Positions 33,156-41,354 of a stretch of DNA of 64,000 bases are shown here, piece after piece; the first letter of the stretch is position 1; every line of letters starts with the position of its first letter. Source of the DNA: Actinomycetota bacterium (GTDB lineage Bacteria; Actinomycetota; Thermoleophilia; BMS3ABIN01). The notes beneath the pieces are model-generated. The model did no database searches, was not told the DNA's origin, and saw nothing but the letters and a program-made list of their open reading frames with translations. The stretch is from contig JAMCPM010000006.1 in NCBI GenBank assembly GCA_023382335.1, positions 1 to 64,000 of the forward strand. Reading direction: 5' to 3'. Both the position numbers and the translations under genes were made by a program.

Positions 33156-35039
33156 CTAAGCCTCGTTATCTATAAAACTCCTGTGCCAAAGTTCGAAGAT
33201 GAGCAGCATCCAGACCTGCCAGACGCCCTTGCCCGTTTTTTCATGCCTGTCCATGAGGCTGCGCAGATAAGCCTCGTGGAAATAACCCCTTCCGAGGAAG
33301 CGGTCGGAGAAGATGATCTCGCGCGCATCCCGCCGCAGATGGCCCTGCAGCCAGGGGGTCACCGGCGCCGCGAATCCGGATTTGTCGCGGTAGACGGTAT
33401 CGTTGCGCAGGATGCCTTCCCCCATTTTCTTGAGGATGTATTTCGACTCGGTGCCCTTGAGCACGGCGTCGTCGGAGAGGCTGCAGGCGAACTCGACGAA
33501 ATGATGGTCGAGGAACGGCGTGCGGGCCTCGATGGAGAAGGCGGCGCAGGTCCGGTCGAGGATGCGCAGCATGTTCGGCATCATGTTCTTCATGTCGAGG
33601 TACATCATCCGGTCGATGGTGGTGCTGGCCGCGGCGTTCTGGAAACCGTTGAGATAACGCGCTTCTGTGGTATATCCACCCAGCTCGGAGCGCAGCTTGT
33701 CCGAGAAGAGCTTTTCCTTCTCCTGGGGAGCAAAGGTGCTGGCGATGCGCAGCGCCCGCTGTCCCGAATTCTTGAATGTTTCCAGGAACAGGCCCTTGAG
33801 CGGCCGCGGCCCGTAGAAGTTCTTCATGGCCATGATCTCGCGCACGGCCGCGGCAGGGTTGAGATGTTTGACGGCGCCGGAAAAGACGTCGCCCATCTGG
33901 GCCATGATGTAGCGGTTGTATCCCGCCAGCAGCTCGTTGCTGCCCTGACCGCCCAGCACCACCCGCACGTGCTTGCCGGTGAATTCGTTGAGGATGTAAA
34001 AGGAATGGATGCCGGGGCTGACCGTCGGCTCATCCATGTACCAGATGACCTTCTTCATGATGTCGATGAAAGTGCTGGCCTCGGGGAAGACCTCGATCTC
34101 CTCGTGGCGCACGCGCGCGTTCTGGGCCGCGATGCGGGCGTAGTCGCGCTCGTCGTAATCCTTTTCCCTGAAGCCGGCCGAGAGAGCGATGAGGCGGTCG
34201 CGGTCGATGTCGGCGGCGATGGAAGTGATGAAGCTCGAATCGATGCCGCCGCTCAAATGGATTCCCAGAGGCGAGACGTCGCCTACCTCGAGGGCCACGG
34301 CCTCCTTGAGGATGTTCAGACCTCTCTCTGCCAGCTCGGCCTCGTCCCAGGGGGCGTCGGGCGCGAAATCCATGTCCCAGTACCGGTGCAGGCGGCCCCG
34401 CTTGCCGGCCTCGACGGTGTAGATGGCCCCTGGAGCCAGCGCCATGATGTCTTCGTACATGGTCTGGTCGTCAAAGATATAGGAGAGGGCGAAGAAATCG
34501 CTCATCGCCCGGAAATTGACCTTGCGCTGCACGCCGGGATCGGCCAGCACAGCCTTGATCTCGGAGCCGAAGAGCAGATCGCCGCCGTTATGCGTGTAGT
34601 AGAGGGGCTTGATGCCGATGCGGTCGCGCGCCAGGATCAGGCGGCCCTTGCGGGCGTCGAAGATGGCCAGCCCGAACATGCCATTGACGTCGTCGAGAAA
34701 GCGCTCGCCCTTATCCTCATAAAGATGCACGAGCACCTCGATGTCACTGGGCGTCCTGAATGTGTGTCCCTGCGACTCCAGCCGCGAACGCAGCGCCGCG
34801 TGGTTATAGACCCTGCCGTCACAGACGATGGTGACGCGGCCGTCCTCGTTGGTGAGCGGCTGGGGAACCGAGACCGCGGATGGGATCTTCAGGAACTGGT
34901 GGCTTAAGCCCACCCCGCCTTCGAGGAAATCCTTGCGGCCGTCGGGGCCGCGATGGGCGATGGCGTCAGCGACCCGGTCCAGCTCCTGCTGGCTAACCGG
35001 ACGTGAAGCATCGCGGAATATGCCGGCGACGCCGCTCAT
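33156..35039 (-). CDS. Asparagine synthetase-like protein with degenerate glutaminase site
   Basis: 627 aa, full AsnB length. It begins MSGVAGIF, so the nucleophile Cys of MCGIAGIF is Ser. The active-site Arg of HRRLSI becomes Phe (HQFLKI, about residue 49) and the Asn of YNGEIYN becomes Asp (CDGRVYN, residue 74). The ATP-binding loop LSGGIDSS (262-269) is kept, but GQGSDELFGGY reads GQGSNELLAGY (Asn 368). It probably cannot hydrolyse glutamine; it may use ammonia, borrow it from the intact neighbour, or form another acyl-adenylate product. ATG start; the next gene upstream is 72 bases away. Confidence 0.85.
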   Translation of the reverse strand: MSGVAGIFRDASRPVSQQELDRVADAIAHRGPDGRKDFLEGGVGLSHQFLKIPSAVSVPQPLTNEDGRVTIVCDGRVYNHAALRSRLESQGHTFRTPSDIEVLVHLYEDKGERFLDDVNGMFGLAIFDARKGRLILARDRIGIKPLYYTHNGGDLLFGSEIKAVLADPGVQRKVNFRAMSDFFALSYIFDDQTMYEDIMALAPGAIYTVEAGKRGRLHRYWDMDFAPDAPWDEAELAERGLNILKEAVALEVGDVSPLGIHLSGGIDSSFITSIAADIDRDRLIALSAGFREKDYDERDYARIAAQNARVRHEEIEVFPEASTFIDIMKKVIWYMDEPTVSPGIHSFYILNEFTGKHVRVVLGGQGSNELLAGYNRYIMAQMGDVFSGAVKHLNPAAAVREIMAMKNFYGPRPLKGLFLETFKNSGQRALRIASTFAPQEKEKLFSDKLRSELGGYTTEARYLNGFQNAAASTTIDRMMYLDMKNMMPNMLRILDRTCAAFSIEARTPFLDHHFVEFACSLSDDAVLKGTESKYILKKMGEGILRNDTVYRDKSGFAAPVTPWLQGHLRRDAREIIFSDRFLGRGYFHEAYLRSLMDRHEKTGKGVWQVWMLLIFELWHRSFIDNEA

Positions 35040-35111
35040 GATCTTAAAAGTCTCGTGGAATCAGGGGGTTCGGATGAAGAAATAAGGGGTGCCGGGGGCA
35101 GGGTGGGAAAA

Positions 35112-37007
35112 TTACTGGTGGTTATCGAAGCCCTCGCCATCGGCGTATATTCTACACCACATTTCAAAAGTTACCAATGACCAGATCCGCCAGATGTCCT
35201 TTTTCTGCTCCAGGCAGCGTTTGATCAGCTTCTCCAGGTAGGGCCGCGAGAAGAATCCGCGGGCCGAAGCCCGCTCCCCCAGCAGCAGCTCGCGCACTTC
35301 AGCGCCCAGCGCCCCGACGAACCAGCTGTCGATCGGCGCCGAGAACCCCTGCTTGCGGCGGGTGATGATGCTCTCCGGGACCCGGCCGCGGGCCACCGAC
35401 TTGAGGATCAGCTTGGGATCGTCGCCGCTGACCTTTGCGCTCGAGGGAATGGAAGCGGCAAGGTCGACGAGTCGGCGGTCGAGGAACGGCACCCGCGATT
35501 CGATCGAGTGCGCCATGCTCATGCGGTCCTCGGTCCTGAGGATGCTGGGCAGCATGTTGTGGTAGTCGTTGTAGAGCATCAGGTCGATGAGGTCGTCCGA
35601 GTCGCAGCCGGCCAGGGATCGGCTGAAAGTCTCCATGGGGTCATAACCGGCCACCGAATGTTTGAACTCATCGGTGAAGAGATCGGGGAGCCGGCGCGGG
35701 TGGAAGCCGCTGACGATCTCGTAGATGCGCCGCCCGTCGGAGGCGTTCAGGCGCAGCAGCCCGTTCTTGAGCCCGCCGAGCCCGTAGCGGCCCCGGTATT
35801 CGTTCAGCCCCGCGATCAGATGTGGCAGCCTGAACCCCTTGAAGGAGCGCTGCAGGTCTTTTTCCAGCAAGGCCATGCGGTAGCGCGGATAGCCGCCGAA
35901 AAGCTCGTCGCTCCCCTGCCCGCCGAGCACGACCTTGACCGAAGCAGCCACCAGCCCGCAGAGGAAATAATAGGGATAGACTCCCGGGCTCAGCGTCGGC
36001 TCGTCCATGTGCCAGACGATGCGCCGCAGGTTCTCGAGCATTCCTTCAGGGCCGATCTCGACCTCGTGATGGTTGGAATGGATGCTCGCCGCCATCTCCC
36101 GGGCGTAGACGCGCTCGTCCACTTTTTCCTGTCCGGTGAATCCGGCGGAGAAGGTATTGAGCCCCGGGATGTAGTTGTCGGCGATGGCCGAGACGATGCT
36201 CGAATCGAGGCCGCCGCTTAGATACGTGCCGACAGGCACGTCGCTGACGAGATGGCTTTTGACCGCGTCGTCGAGCAGCTCCGATACGGCGCCGGTAAGC
36301 TCGCCGCCGCAGAGAGCCGTCTTCCCGGCGTACGAGGGCCGCCAGTAGCGCTCTACCTGGGGACGGCCGCCAAGTTGCCACACCAGCGTGTGGGCCGGCT
36401 CGAGTTCGCTGATGCCCTCGAAGGCGGTGCGGCCCTCCTGGATGACGCTCAAGGCGAAGAAATCAACGATGGATTTCCGGTCGGGGGCCGGCAGGCGCGG
36501 CGCCGTCATTACCAGCGCCTTGGCCTCTGAGGCAAAGCCCAGGGCGCCGCCTTCGAAGCTGTAGTAGAGCGGCTTGATGCCGGCGCGGTCGCGCGCCAGC
36601 AGCAGCTGTTTCCTGTTTTCGTCGAAAAGGGCGAAGGCGAACATGCCGTTGAGTTCCGCGACACAGGCGGGTCCGAGCTCTTCGTAAAGATGGATGATGA
36701 CCTCGGTGTCGCAGCGGGTGCGGAACTGATGCCCGGCCGCCAGCAGCCGCTCGCGCAAGGGCATGAAATTATAGATCTCGCCATTGTAGGCCAGCCAGAC
36801 GGTGTCGTCCTCGTTGCCCATCGGCTGATGTCCGCCCTCGAGGTCGATGATGCTCAGGCGCCGGTGGGCGAAGCAGTAGTTCTCCGCCCGCCTGAGGCCG
36901 TCGTCATCAGGCCCGCGGTGCCGGATGATCTCCCCCATCCTGGACGCACGGGCGGCGTCGCTGTCGCCGATGATTTCCTTCCTGACGATTCCCGCAATAC
37001 CACACAT
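35112..37007 (-). CDS. asnB: Asparagine synthetase (glutamine-hydrolysing), intact copy
   Basis: 631 aa. Catalytic Cys2 (MCGIAGIV), Arg50 in HRRLSI, Asn75 in YNGEIYN and Asp100 in CDTEV form the glutaminase site. YLSGGLDSS (262-270) and GGQGSDELFGGYPRY belong to the ATP-dependent amide-forming domain. Members in glycan loci often amidate sugar acids or act on unknown acceptors rather than free aspartate, so the gene name gives the family, not the substrate. The ATG start lies three bases after the flippase stop. Confidence 0.9.
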   Translation of the reverse strand: MCGIAGIVRKEIIGDSDAARASRMGEIIRHRGPDDDGLRRAENYCFAHRRLSIIDLEGGHQPMGNEDDTVWLAYNGEIYNFMPLRERLLAAGHQFRTRCDTEVIIHLYEELGPACVAELNGMFAFALFDENRKQLLLARDRAGIKPLYYSFEGGALGFASEAKALVMTAPRLPAPDRKSIVDFFALSVIQEGRTAFEGISELEPAHTLVWQLGGRPQVERYWRPSYAGKTALCGGELTGAVSELLDDAVKSHLVSDVPVGTYLSGGLDSSIVSAIADNYIPGLNTFSAGFTGQEKVDERVYAREMAASIHSNHHEVEIGPEGMLENLRRIVWHMDEPTLSPGVYPYYFLCGLVAASVKVVLGGQGSDELFGGYPRYRMALLEKDLQRSFKGFRLPHLIAGLNEYRGRYGLGGLKNGLLRLNASDGRRIYEIVSGFHPRRLPDLFTDEFKHSVAGYDPMETFSRSLAGCDSDDLIDLMLYNDYHNMLPSILRTEDRMSMAHSIESRVPFLDRRLVDLAASIPSSAKVSGDDPKLILKSVARGRVPESIITRRKQGFSAPIDSWFVGALGAEVRELLLGERASARGFFSRPYLEKLIKRCLEQKKDIWRIWSLVTFEMWCRIYADGEGFDNHQ

Positions 37008-37010
37008 AGG

Positions 37011-38423
37011 CTAACTCCTCAACAACGCTTTCAGCTCCGCGGGCTTGACGCCGCCGATGAGCATGATCACGACCGGATAAACCATCAGGGCCGCCACTGT
37101 CGCCAGCCAGGGATTATATCGCCACAGCGGCAACGCCACCGCCGCCATGGCCAGGCCGCCGATGATGGGCCTGACGAACAGTACAGCGGTGTGCTTCTTC
37201 AAAAAATGCTTGCGGACGGCCATATAGAAGAGCCACTGCCTCACGGCGGTGCCGCCGACGGTGGCGAAAGCGGCGCCGTTGATGCCGAACGGCGGAATCA
37301 GTATGAAGTTCAAAACCGCGGTCGCCACCGCCACCAGCACCAGGGCCCTGGCCGCCAGCCTTTCCTTGTCGACGACCTGCAGCACGTTGAAATCCACCGA
37401 GGTCGTCAGCATCATCGGCAACGACCAGATGAGGATGATCAGCACAGTCGAGCTTCCCGCGTAAGCGGAAGAGAAGTGCGACAGCGCCGGCCCGGCCATC
37501 AGGCTGATGGCCATGGCTCCGGGGATGCCCAGCATGGCCATGAGCCGGTACCACTGCCAGCTGTTCATGCGGGCGGCGTCGGGATCGCGCACGTAGATCT
37601 CGGTGAACCCGGGAAGCGTCGTGCGCGCCAGCGTCACCGGCACCCAGATGAAAGGCACGAAAAGAGTGTAGGCGACGTTGAAGATACCGACAGCTGAGTA
37701 TTCCTCGAGCAGCCCCAGGGCGATGATATTGACCCGCAGGAAGATCATGCTGGCCGCCGCGCCGATGGCGAACGGCAGCGAGGCGATCAGCATCTCCTTC
37801 AATTGCTGCCGGGGAAACTTGAATGAGAACGATGTGATCTTTTTCAAGACAAAGCCCATGCGCAGGACCGCCTCGACCACGACGCCGGCCACGTAGCACC
37901 ACATCACCACGATCACCGAGGCGCCGGCAAGCAGCGCCGCGATCCCCAGGGCGACGAAGACGATCCGGTCCAGCAGGTTGAAGAGCGAGGAATAAAAGAA
38001 ATTCTGGCTGGAGATAAAAGCCGACTCGGCCGTGTTGATGAATCCGGAGAGGAAGATGGGGATCATGCCCAGCAGCAGCAGATCCTGTTTCTCGGATGCC
38101 GGCACCAGCAGCAGTACCCCGATGACGCCGATGGCGACGAAGGCCACCGAGGTCAGCACTTCCAGCGACAGGATGACGCCGCCGAGCTCAGCCTTCCTGC
38201 CGGGATAGCGGATGAGTTCGCGGGCGCCGTACCGGGTGAGGCCCATGTCCCCGATCGACGAGAGCAGCTCGACGATGGCGAGCACGAATGAGAAGGCGCC
38301 GAAGGCGTCAGGGCCCAGCCGCGAGGCTGCGTAGATGACGAAAACCGTGTATAGCAGGCGGGAGAACAGCCTGGAGCCGAAGACGTAGCTCGTATTCCTG
38401 ACTACTGTTTTAAATCCTGGCAA
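37011..38423 (-). CDS. Wzx-type polysaccharide flippase
   Basis: 470 aa with 12-14 predicted membrane helices. VVRNTSYVFGSRLFSRLLY and GPDAFGAFSFVLAI are typical N-terminal features. The start is TTG 38423, the only in-frame start that keeps the family N-terminus; its ribosome site is weak. Its promoter must lie upstream in 38424-38586, which is shared with the divergent small gene. It is followed by the two AsnB genes. Confidence 0.88.
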   Translation of the reverse strand: MPGFKTVVRNTSYVFGSRLFSRLLYTVFVIYAASRLGPDAFGAFSFVLAIVELLSSIGDMGLTRYGARELIRYPGRKAELGGVILSLEVLTSVAFVAIGVIGVLLLVPASEKQDLLLLGMIPIFLSGFINTAESAFISSQNFFYSSLFNLLDRIVFVALGIAALLAGASVIVVMWCYVAGVVVEAVLRMGFVLKKITSFSFKFPRQQLKEMLIASLPFAIGAAASMIFLRVNIIALGLLEEYSAVGIFNVAYTLFVPFIWVPVTLARTTLPGFTEIYVRDPDAARMNSWQWYRLMAMLGIPGAMAISLMAGPALSHFSSAYAGSSTVLIILIWSLPMMLTTSVDFNVLQVVDKERLAARALVLVAVATAVLNFILIPPFGINGAAFATVGGTAVRQWLFYMAVRKHFLKKHTAVLFVRPIIGGLAMAAVALPLWRYNPWLATVAALMVYPVVIMLIGGVKPAELKALLRS

Positions 38424-38512
38424 TCGCCACTACTCTTCCATGAATGACAAAGCGCGCGCGGGGAACCTGTATGATGCCTTCACAAGCATACATAGACTAG
38501 CATACCGAAGGT

Positions 38513-38540
38513 TTGAGATTGAATACATCGGAGCAATACT
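38513..38540 (+). promoter_or_regulatory. Candidate promoter for the small gene at 38587
   Basis: TTGAGA (38513-38518) and AATACT (38535-38540) are separated by 16 bases. Initiation near 38547 would place the C10 tract (38567-38576) in the leader, directly ahead of the AGAGG ribosome site. Support is by pattern only. Confidence 0.35.
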
Positions 38541-38566
38541 TCGGCAGGCGATCGCTTCTACAAAAT

Positions 38567-38576
38567 CCCCCCCCCC
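38567..38576 (+). repeat. Homopolymeric C10 tract
   Basis: Ten consecutive C, immediately followed by AGAGG and, five bases on, the ATG of the small gene. Such tracts change length by slippage in phase-variable loci. With the start at 38587 it would tune leader spacing or mRNA structure; if translation began further upstream (ATG 38440) it would lie in the reading frame. Confidence 0.6.
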
Positions 38577-38586
38577 AGAGGTTGTC

Positions 38587-38784
38587 ATGGAATATGAAGA
38601 TCTTGAACTATCGCTACGCAGTGAGGCGCAATCGATCTCCCGCGGTAACCGGGACTGGACTTCGGCCGAGGTCTCGCACAAGCTCGAGGAGATAGCCGAC
38701 CGGCTGGCGGATATCAAGCACCGGCGCCAGTCGGGCATCGATGCTTCCATGGGAAAAAGGTCGGGTGGAAAGCTGGAGATCTAG
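38587..38784 (+). CDS. Small charged helical protein, unknown
   Basis: 65 aa. Starts MEYEDLELSLRSEAQ; mostly charged and helical (VSHKLEEIADRLADIKHRR), no membrane segment. The start is ATG 38587 with AGAGG five bases upstream. The frame is open back to ATG 38440, but that start would leave only 16 bases to the divergent flippase gene and has no ribosome site. It is the only forward-strand gene in more than 45 kb of reverse-strand genes. I recognise no family. Confidence 0.5.
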   Translation: MEYEDLELSLRSEAQSISRGNRDWTSAEVSHKLEEIADRLADIKHRRQSGIDASMGKRSGGKLEI

Positions 38785-38819
38785 GAAGAGCCGGCGCCGC
38801 GCGCCGCCGGCGGCCCGCC

Positions 38820-38860
38820 AGAAGACGGGCGGCGGCCCGCTAGAAGACGGGCGGCGGCCC
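38820..38860. repeat. 22-base tandem duplication across the stop codon of the propeller gene
   Basis: AGAAGACGGGCGGCGGCCC occurs at 38820-38838 and again at 38842-38860. The second copy contains the end of the coding sequence and its TAG, the first lies just past it. It appears to be a recent slippage duplication in a GC-rich convergent gap. Confidence 0.6.
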
Positions 38861-41137
38861 CGGCAACCAGTAAGTATTGCCGCCGTCATCCTGGCAGCTG
38901 GCGTAGCTTACGGTCCTGAACTGGGTAACCCCGGCCGGTATCAGGTAGGTGAAGATATAGTCGACCGAAGCGCCACTGCTGATATTCCCAACAGGATAGG
39001 GAAGCGCGTCGAGCAGCATCGCCCCGTTGGACGCGGTCCCCAGATCTATCCGGGCGCCCTGGCAACGGCCCGTGCCGGGGTCCATGAGACGATAGCGCAC
39101 TGACAGATCGTGATTAACATAATTCGCATAGCTCGACCAGTAGACACCGATCGTGGAAAGTGACAGGGTCGGCGATGTGACCGTAAAGCTCCAGGTCTGA
39201 TCGGTGACCTTCTTGTTGACGTCGGAGACGACCAGGCGTACGGAGTGCACGCCGTCGGCGAATCTCGCTCCCCATTCCGGCAGGAAGCTGAACCCGCCCG
39301 AATCCGCGCCGCTTGTGAGGGTGATGGCTGGCGACGCCCTCAGCACTCCATCGATATAGACGCTCACCGAGGCGGCGTCGATGCCGGCGCCATTGCGGGT
39401 CCAGGCCGCCGAGACCGGTGCCACCGGGTTATTGACCACCGCGCCCGCCGACGGTGAGAAGCCGGAAGCGATGGGGCCGCCCTGCACCGTAAAGCTCCAG
39501 TCCTGCGTGGCGGTATTGCCGGCGTTATCGCTCACGCTCAGCGACGCCAGGTGGCTGCCCTCAGGGAGCCCGCCAGCCGGACAGGAAAGTGATGAGGCCG
39601 TCACCGTGCAACCTGCCTGCGGGCTGCCATCCAGTTTCAGAGCCACCGAGCCGGCATTGATGCCGGAGACCTGGTCGGAATAATCGGCGCTCAGGGTGAC
39701 CGTGCCGGAGTTGCCCGTTCCCGCGGGCGAGAGCCCCGTTATAGATGGCGCGGTCGTGTCGACGTCAAAATTCGAAGCACCGGCAACCGCCGCGTTCCCT
39801 GAGAGGTCTTTAAGATTGACGCTGACGCTGTGGTGGCCGTCGGCGATGCCTGCGGCCGCGCAGGTCACTCCGGTTACGGTAACGGTGCAGGCAGCCAGAG
39901 GCGAGCCGTCGAGCGAGACAGTCACAGTCGAGCGGTCGACGCCGGTGCCACCGTCGGAATAGGTCGCCGAAATCGTTGTGCCCGTGCCCGCAATGAGGCC
40001 GGACGGGGTTACCACGCCGGCATGGGGAGCCACCGTGTCCTGGGCCGCATAGATGTCCCAGTTGCCGGCCCGCTTGTCCATCCAGGCGATGCGGGCGCCG
40101 CTGATGACCGGCGTCTTCTGTGCCGAGGACGAGCCCGGAGCGCTGATACGCTCTTCGATGCCGGCGACCATGTTCCTGAAATAGGTGGCCTCGCCGCCGT
40201 CACGCGCGTCCTTCCAGACCGCGAAATCACCGCTGGCGCCGGGCCAGCTCTGGCCGGCGGCGTTGTTGGTCACTCTCGTTTCCACGCCGGTATCGATTTC
40301 CTTCATGTAAACATCCCAGTTGCCGTTGCGAAAATCCTGCCAGTAGATGCGGTGGCCGGCGACAACGGGATTGTACTGATCGGAGGTATTGGTGCAGACA
40401 GCCTGCTCCACTCCGGTCGAAAGATTCTTCATGTAGATGTCCGGATTGTGCCACCAGCCGGAGCCATCCTGGGTGGCGTTGCGCATGTCCTCCCAGGCGA
40501 CGATGTTGCCGTCGATGTCGGGATTGCGCTTGTCTTTTGTGGGATAGGGGACCGCCGGCGATGGATCCGCCAGGCTCACGGGGGCGTCAGCCGGCTGGGT
40601 CAGGTCGCGCATGTAGATGTCGCCGTAATCGGTGCTGTTCCTGTAGTCGCCCCAGACCACGATGTTGCCGCTGATGGAAGGGGTGACCATCTGGGCCGCG
40701 GCCACCGAGGTGTCCTGCTCGCCGCCGGTGGTGAGATTGTGGACTACGATCTTGCCGGTGTCCCAGTTGCGCCAGACGGCGTTGCTGCCGCTGATGTCAG
40801 GATCCAGCGCGTTGTAGGTGGCGGTCAGCCGTTGCTCTGGCCCGCCCGCAAGATCGCGCATGTAGATGTCAGCCGCAGTGCAGTTTTGAGCGGTGGGGCA
40901 GCCCGTGCCGGAGTTGGGCGGGACGATCTGCTTGTTGCGATAATCCTGCCAGACCACGATGCCGCCGCTGATGGAAGGATTGACCTGATCGGAGGAATCT
41001 GCGACGACGGCGGTTTCAGACCACTCGGAGGATGCCGCCGCCAGGGAAGACAGGGCATGGAAAATCGCCATCGTGACGAACACGGAAAACGCCAGGAGAA
41101 GGCTCCGCTTATTGAAAGGTCCCAAAAATATACCCAC
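38840..41137 (-). CDS. Secreted beta-propeller and Ig-like repeat protein
   Basis: 765 aa. Signal peptide about 1-37. Residues 40-375 hold six or so TolB-like repeats with the pattern NPSISGGIVVWQDYRN followed by DIYMRDL. From about 380 to 660 there are three Ig-like repeats, the first two with a paired Cys (AACTVTVTG..TCAAAG), then a C-terminal beta domain. Likely exported and surface-attached; it may be an acceptor of, or reader for, the glycan. GTG 41137 is used; TTG 41125 after GGTGGG is an alternative. An attenuator-like hairpin precedes it. Confidence 0.8.
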   Translation of the reverse strand: MGIFLGPFNKRSLLLAFSVFVTMAIFHALSSLAAASSEWSETAVVADSSDQVNPSISGGIVVWQDYRNKQIVPPNSGTGCPTAQNCTAADIYMRDLAGGPEQRLTATYNALDPDISGSNAVWRNWDTGKIVVHNLTTGGEQDTSVAAAQMVTPSISGNIVVWGDYRNSTDYGDIYMRDLTQPADAPVSLADPSPAVPYPTKDKRNPDIDGNIVAWEDMRNATQDGSGWWHNPDIYMKNLSTGVEQAVCTNTSDQYNPVVAGHRIYWQDFRNGNWDVYMKEIDTGVETRVTNNAAGQSWPGASGDFAVWKDARDGGEATYFRNMVAGIEERISAPGSSSAQKTPVISGARIAWMDKRAGNWDIYAAQDTVAPHAGVVTPSGLIAGTGTTISATYSDGGTGVDRSTVTVSLDGSPLAACTVTVTGVTCAAAGIADGHHSVSVNLKDLSGNAAVAGASNFDVDTTAPSITGLSPAGTGNSGTVTLSADYSDQVSGINAGSVALKLDGSPQAGCTVTASSLSCPAGGLPEGSHLASLSVSDNAGNTATQDWSFTVQGGPIASGFSPSAGAVVNNPVAPVSAAWTRNGAGIDAASVSVYIDGVLRASPAITLTSGADSGGFSFLPEWGARFADGVHSVRLVVSDVNKKVTDQTWSFTVTSPTLSLSTIGVYWSSYANYVNHDLSVRYRLMDPGTGRCQGARIDLGTASNGAMLLDALPYPVGNISSGASVDYIFTYLIPAGVTQFRTVSYASCQDDGGNTYWLPGPPPVF

Positions 41138-41146
41138 CCGATCAGG

Positions 41147-41193
41147 GAAAGAAAAACTCCGGGAAGCCTTCGGCTATTAGGCTCGCCCCGGAG
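41147..41193 (-). terminator. Attenuator-like hairpin in the leader of the propeller gene
   Basis: On the reverse strand CTCCGGG and CCCGGAG pair around an inner AGCCT/AGGCT stem, followed directly by TTTTTCTTT. The T tract ends about ten bases before the GTG at 41137. Because the upstream gene already has its own terminator-like hairpin at 41309-41330, this one looks like a regulatory terminator inside the leader. No known riboswitch consensus was recognised. Confidence 0.5.
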
Positions 41194-41308
41194 CGACTTT
41201 CACTAGCAAAACAGCAGTATTACCTGCAATGGATTTAATCTTACACGGGGTGGTAAAAAAAACATGATGCGTTTGCGGTAATTAACTGAAGCAAAGACAT
41301 CAATAATG

Positions 41309-41330
41309 GAAAAGCCGTCCTGAACGGCCT
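41309..41330 (-). terminator. Terminator-like hairpin after the gene at 41355
   Basis: GCCGT/ACGGC stem with a five-base loop and a short TTTT tract on the reverse strand, 25 bases past the stop codon. Weak but well placed. Confidence 0.45.
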
Positions 41331-41354
41331 CTATCTTCTGAAACGATCAAGGCC

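Noticed and set aside
33183-34907. Long open frames antisense to the AsnB-like gene and similar ones antisense to other genes (for example 22499-23731, 42858-44477)
   Set aside because: High GC gives long open frames opposite real genes. They show no family-like motifs and are rich in Gly/Arg/Asp/His, while the reverse-strand frames match known families throughout.
38440-38586. N-terminal extension of the small forward-strand gene
   Set aside because: The upstream ATG has no ribosome site, leaves 16 bases to the divergent flippase gene, and reads through the C10 tract. ATG 38587 has AGAGG at the right distance.
41150-41250. c-di-GMP or c-di-AMP riboswitch in the propeller leader
   Set aside because: The conserved blocks of those riboswitches (such as GCAAAGCC-type or the ydaO core) were not found. 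Kept only as an attenuator-like structure.
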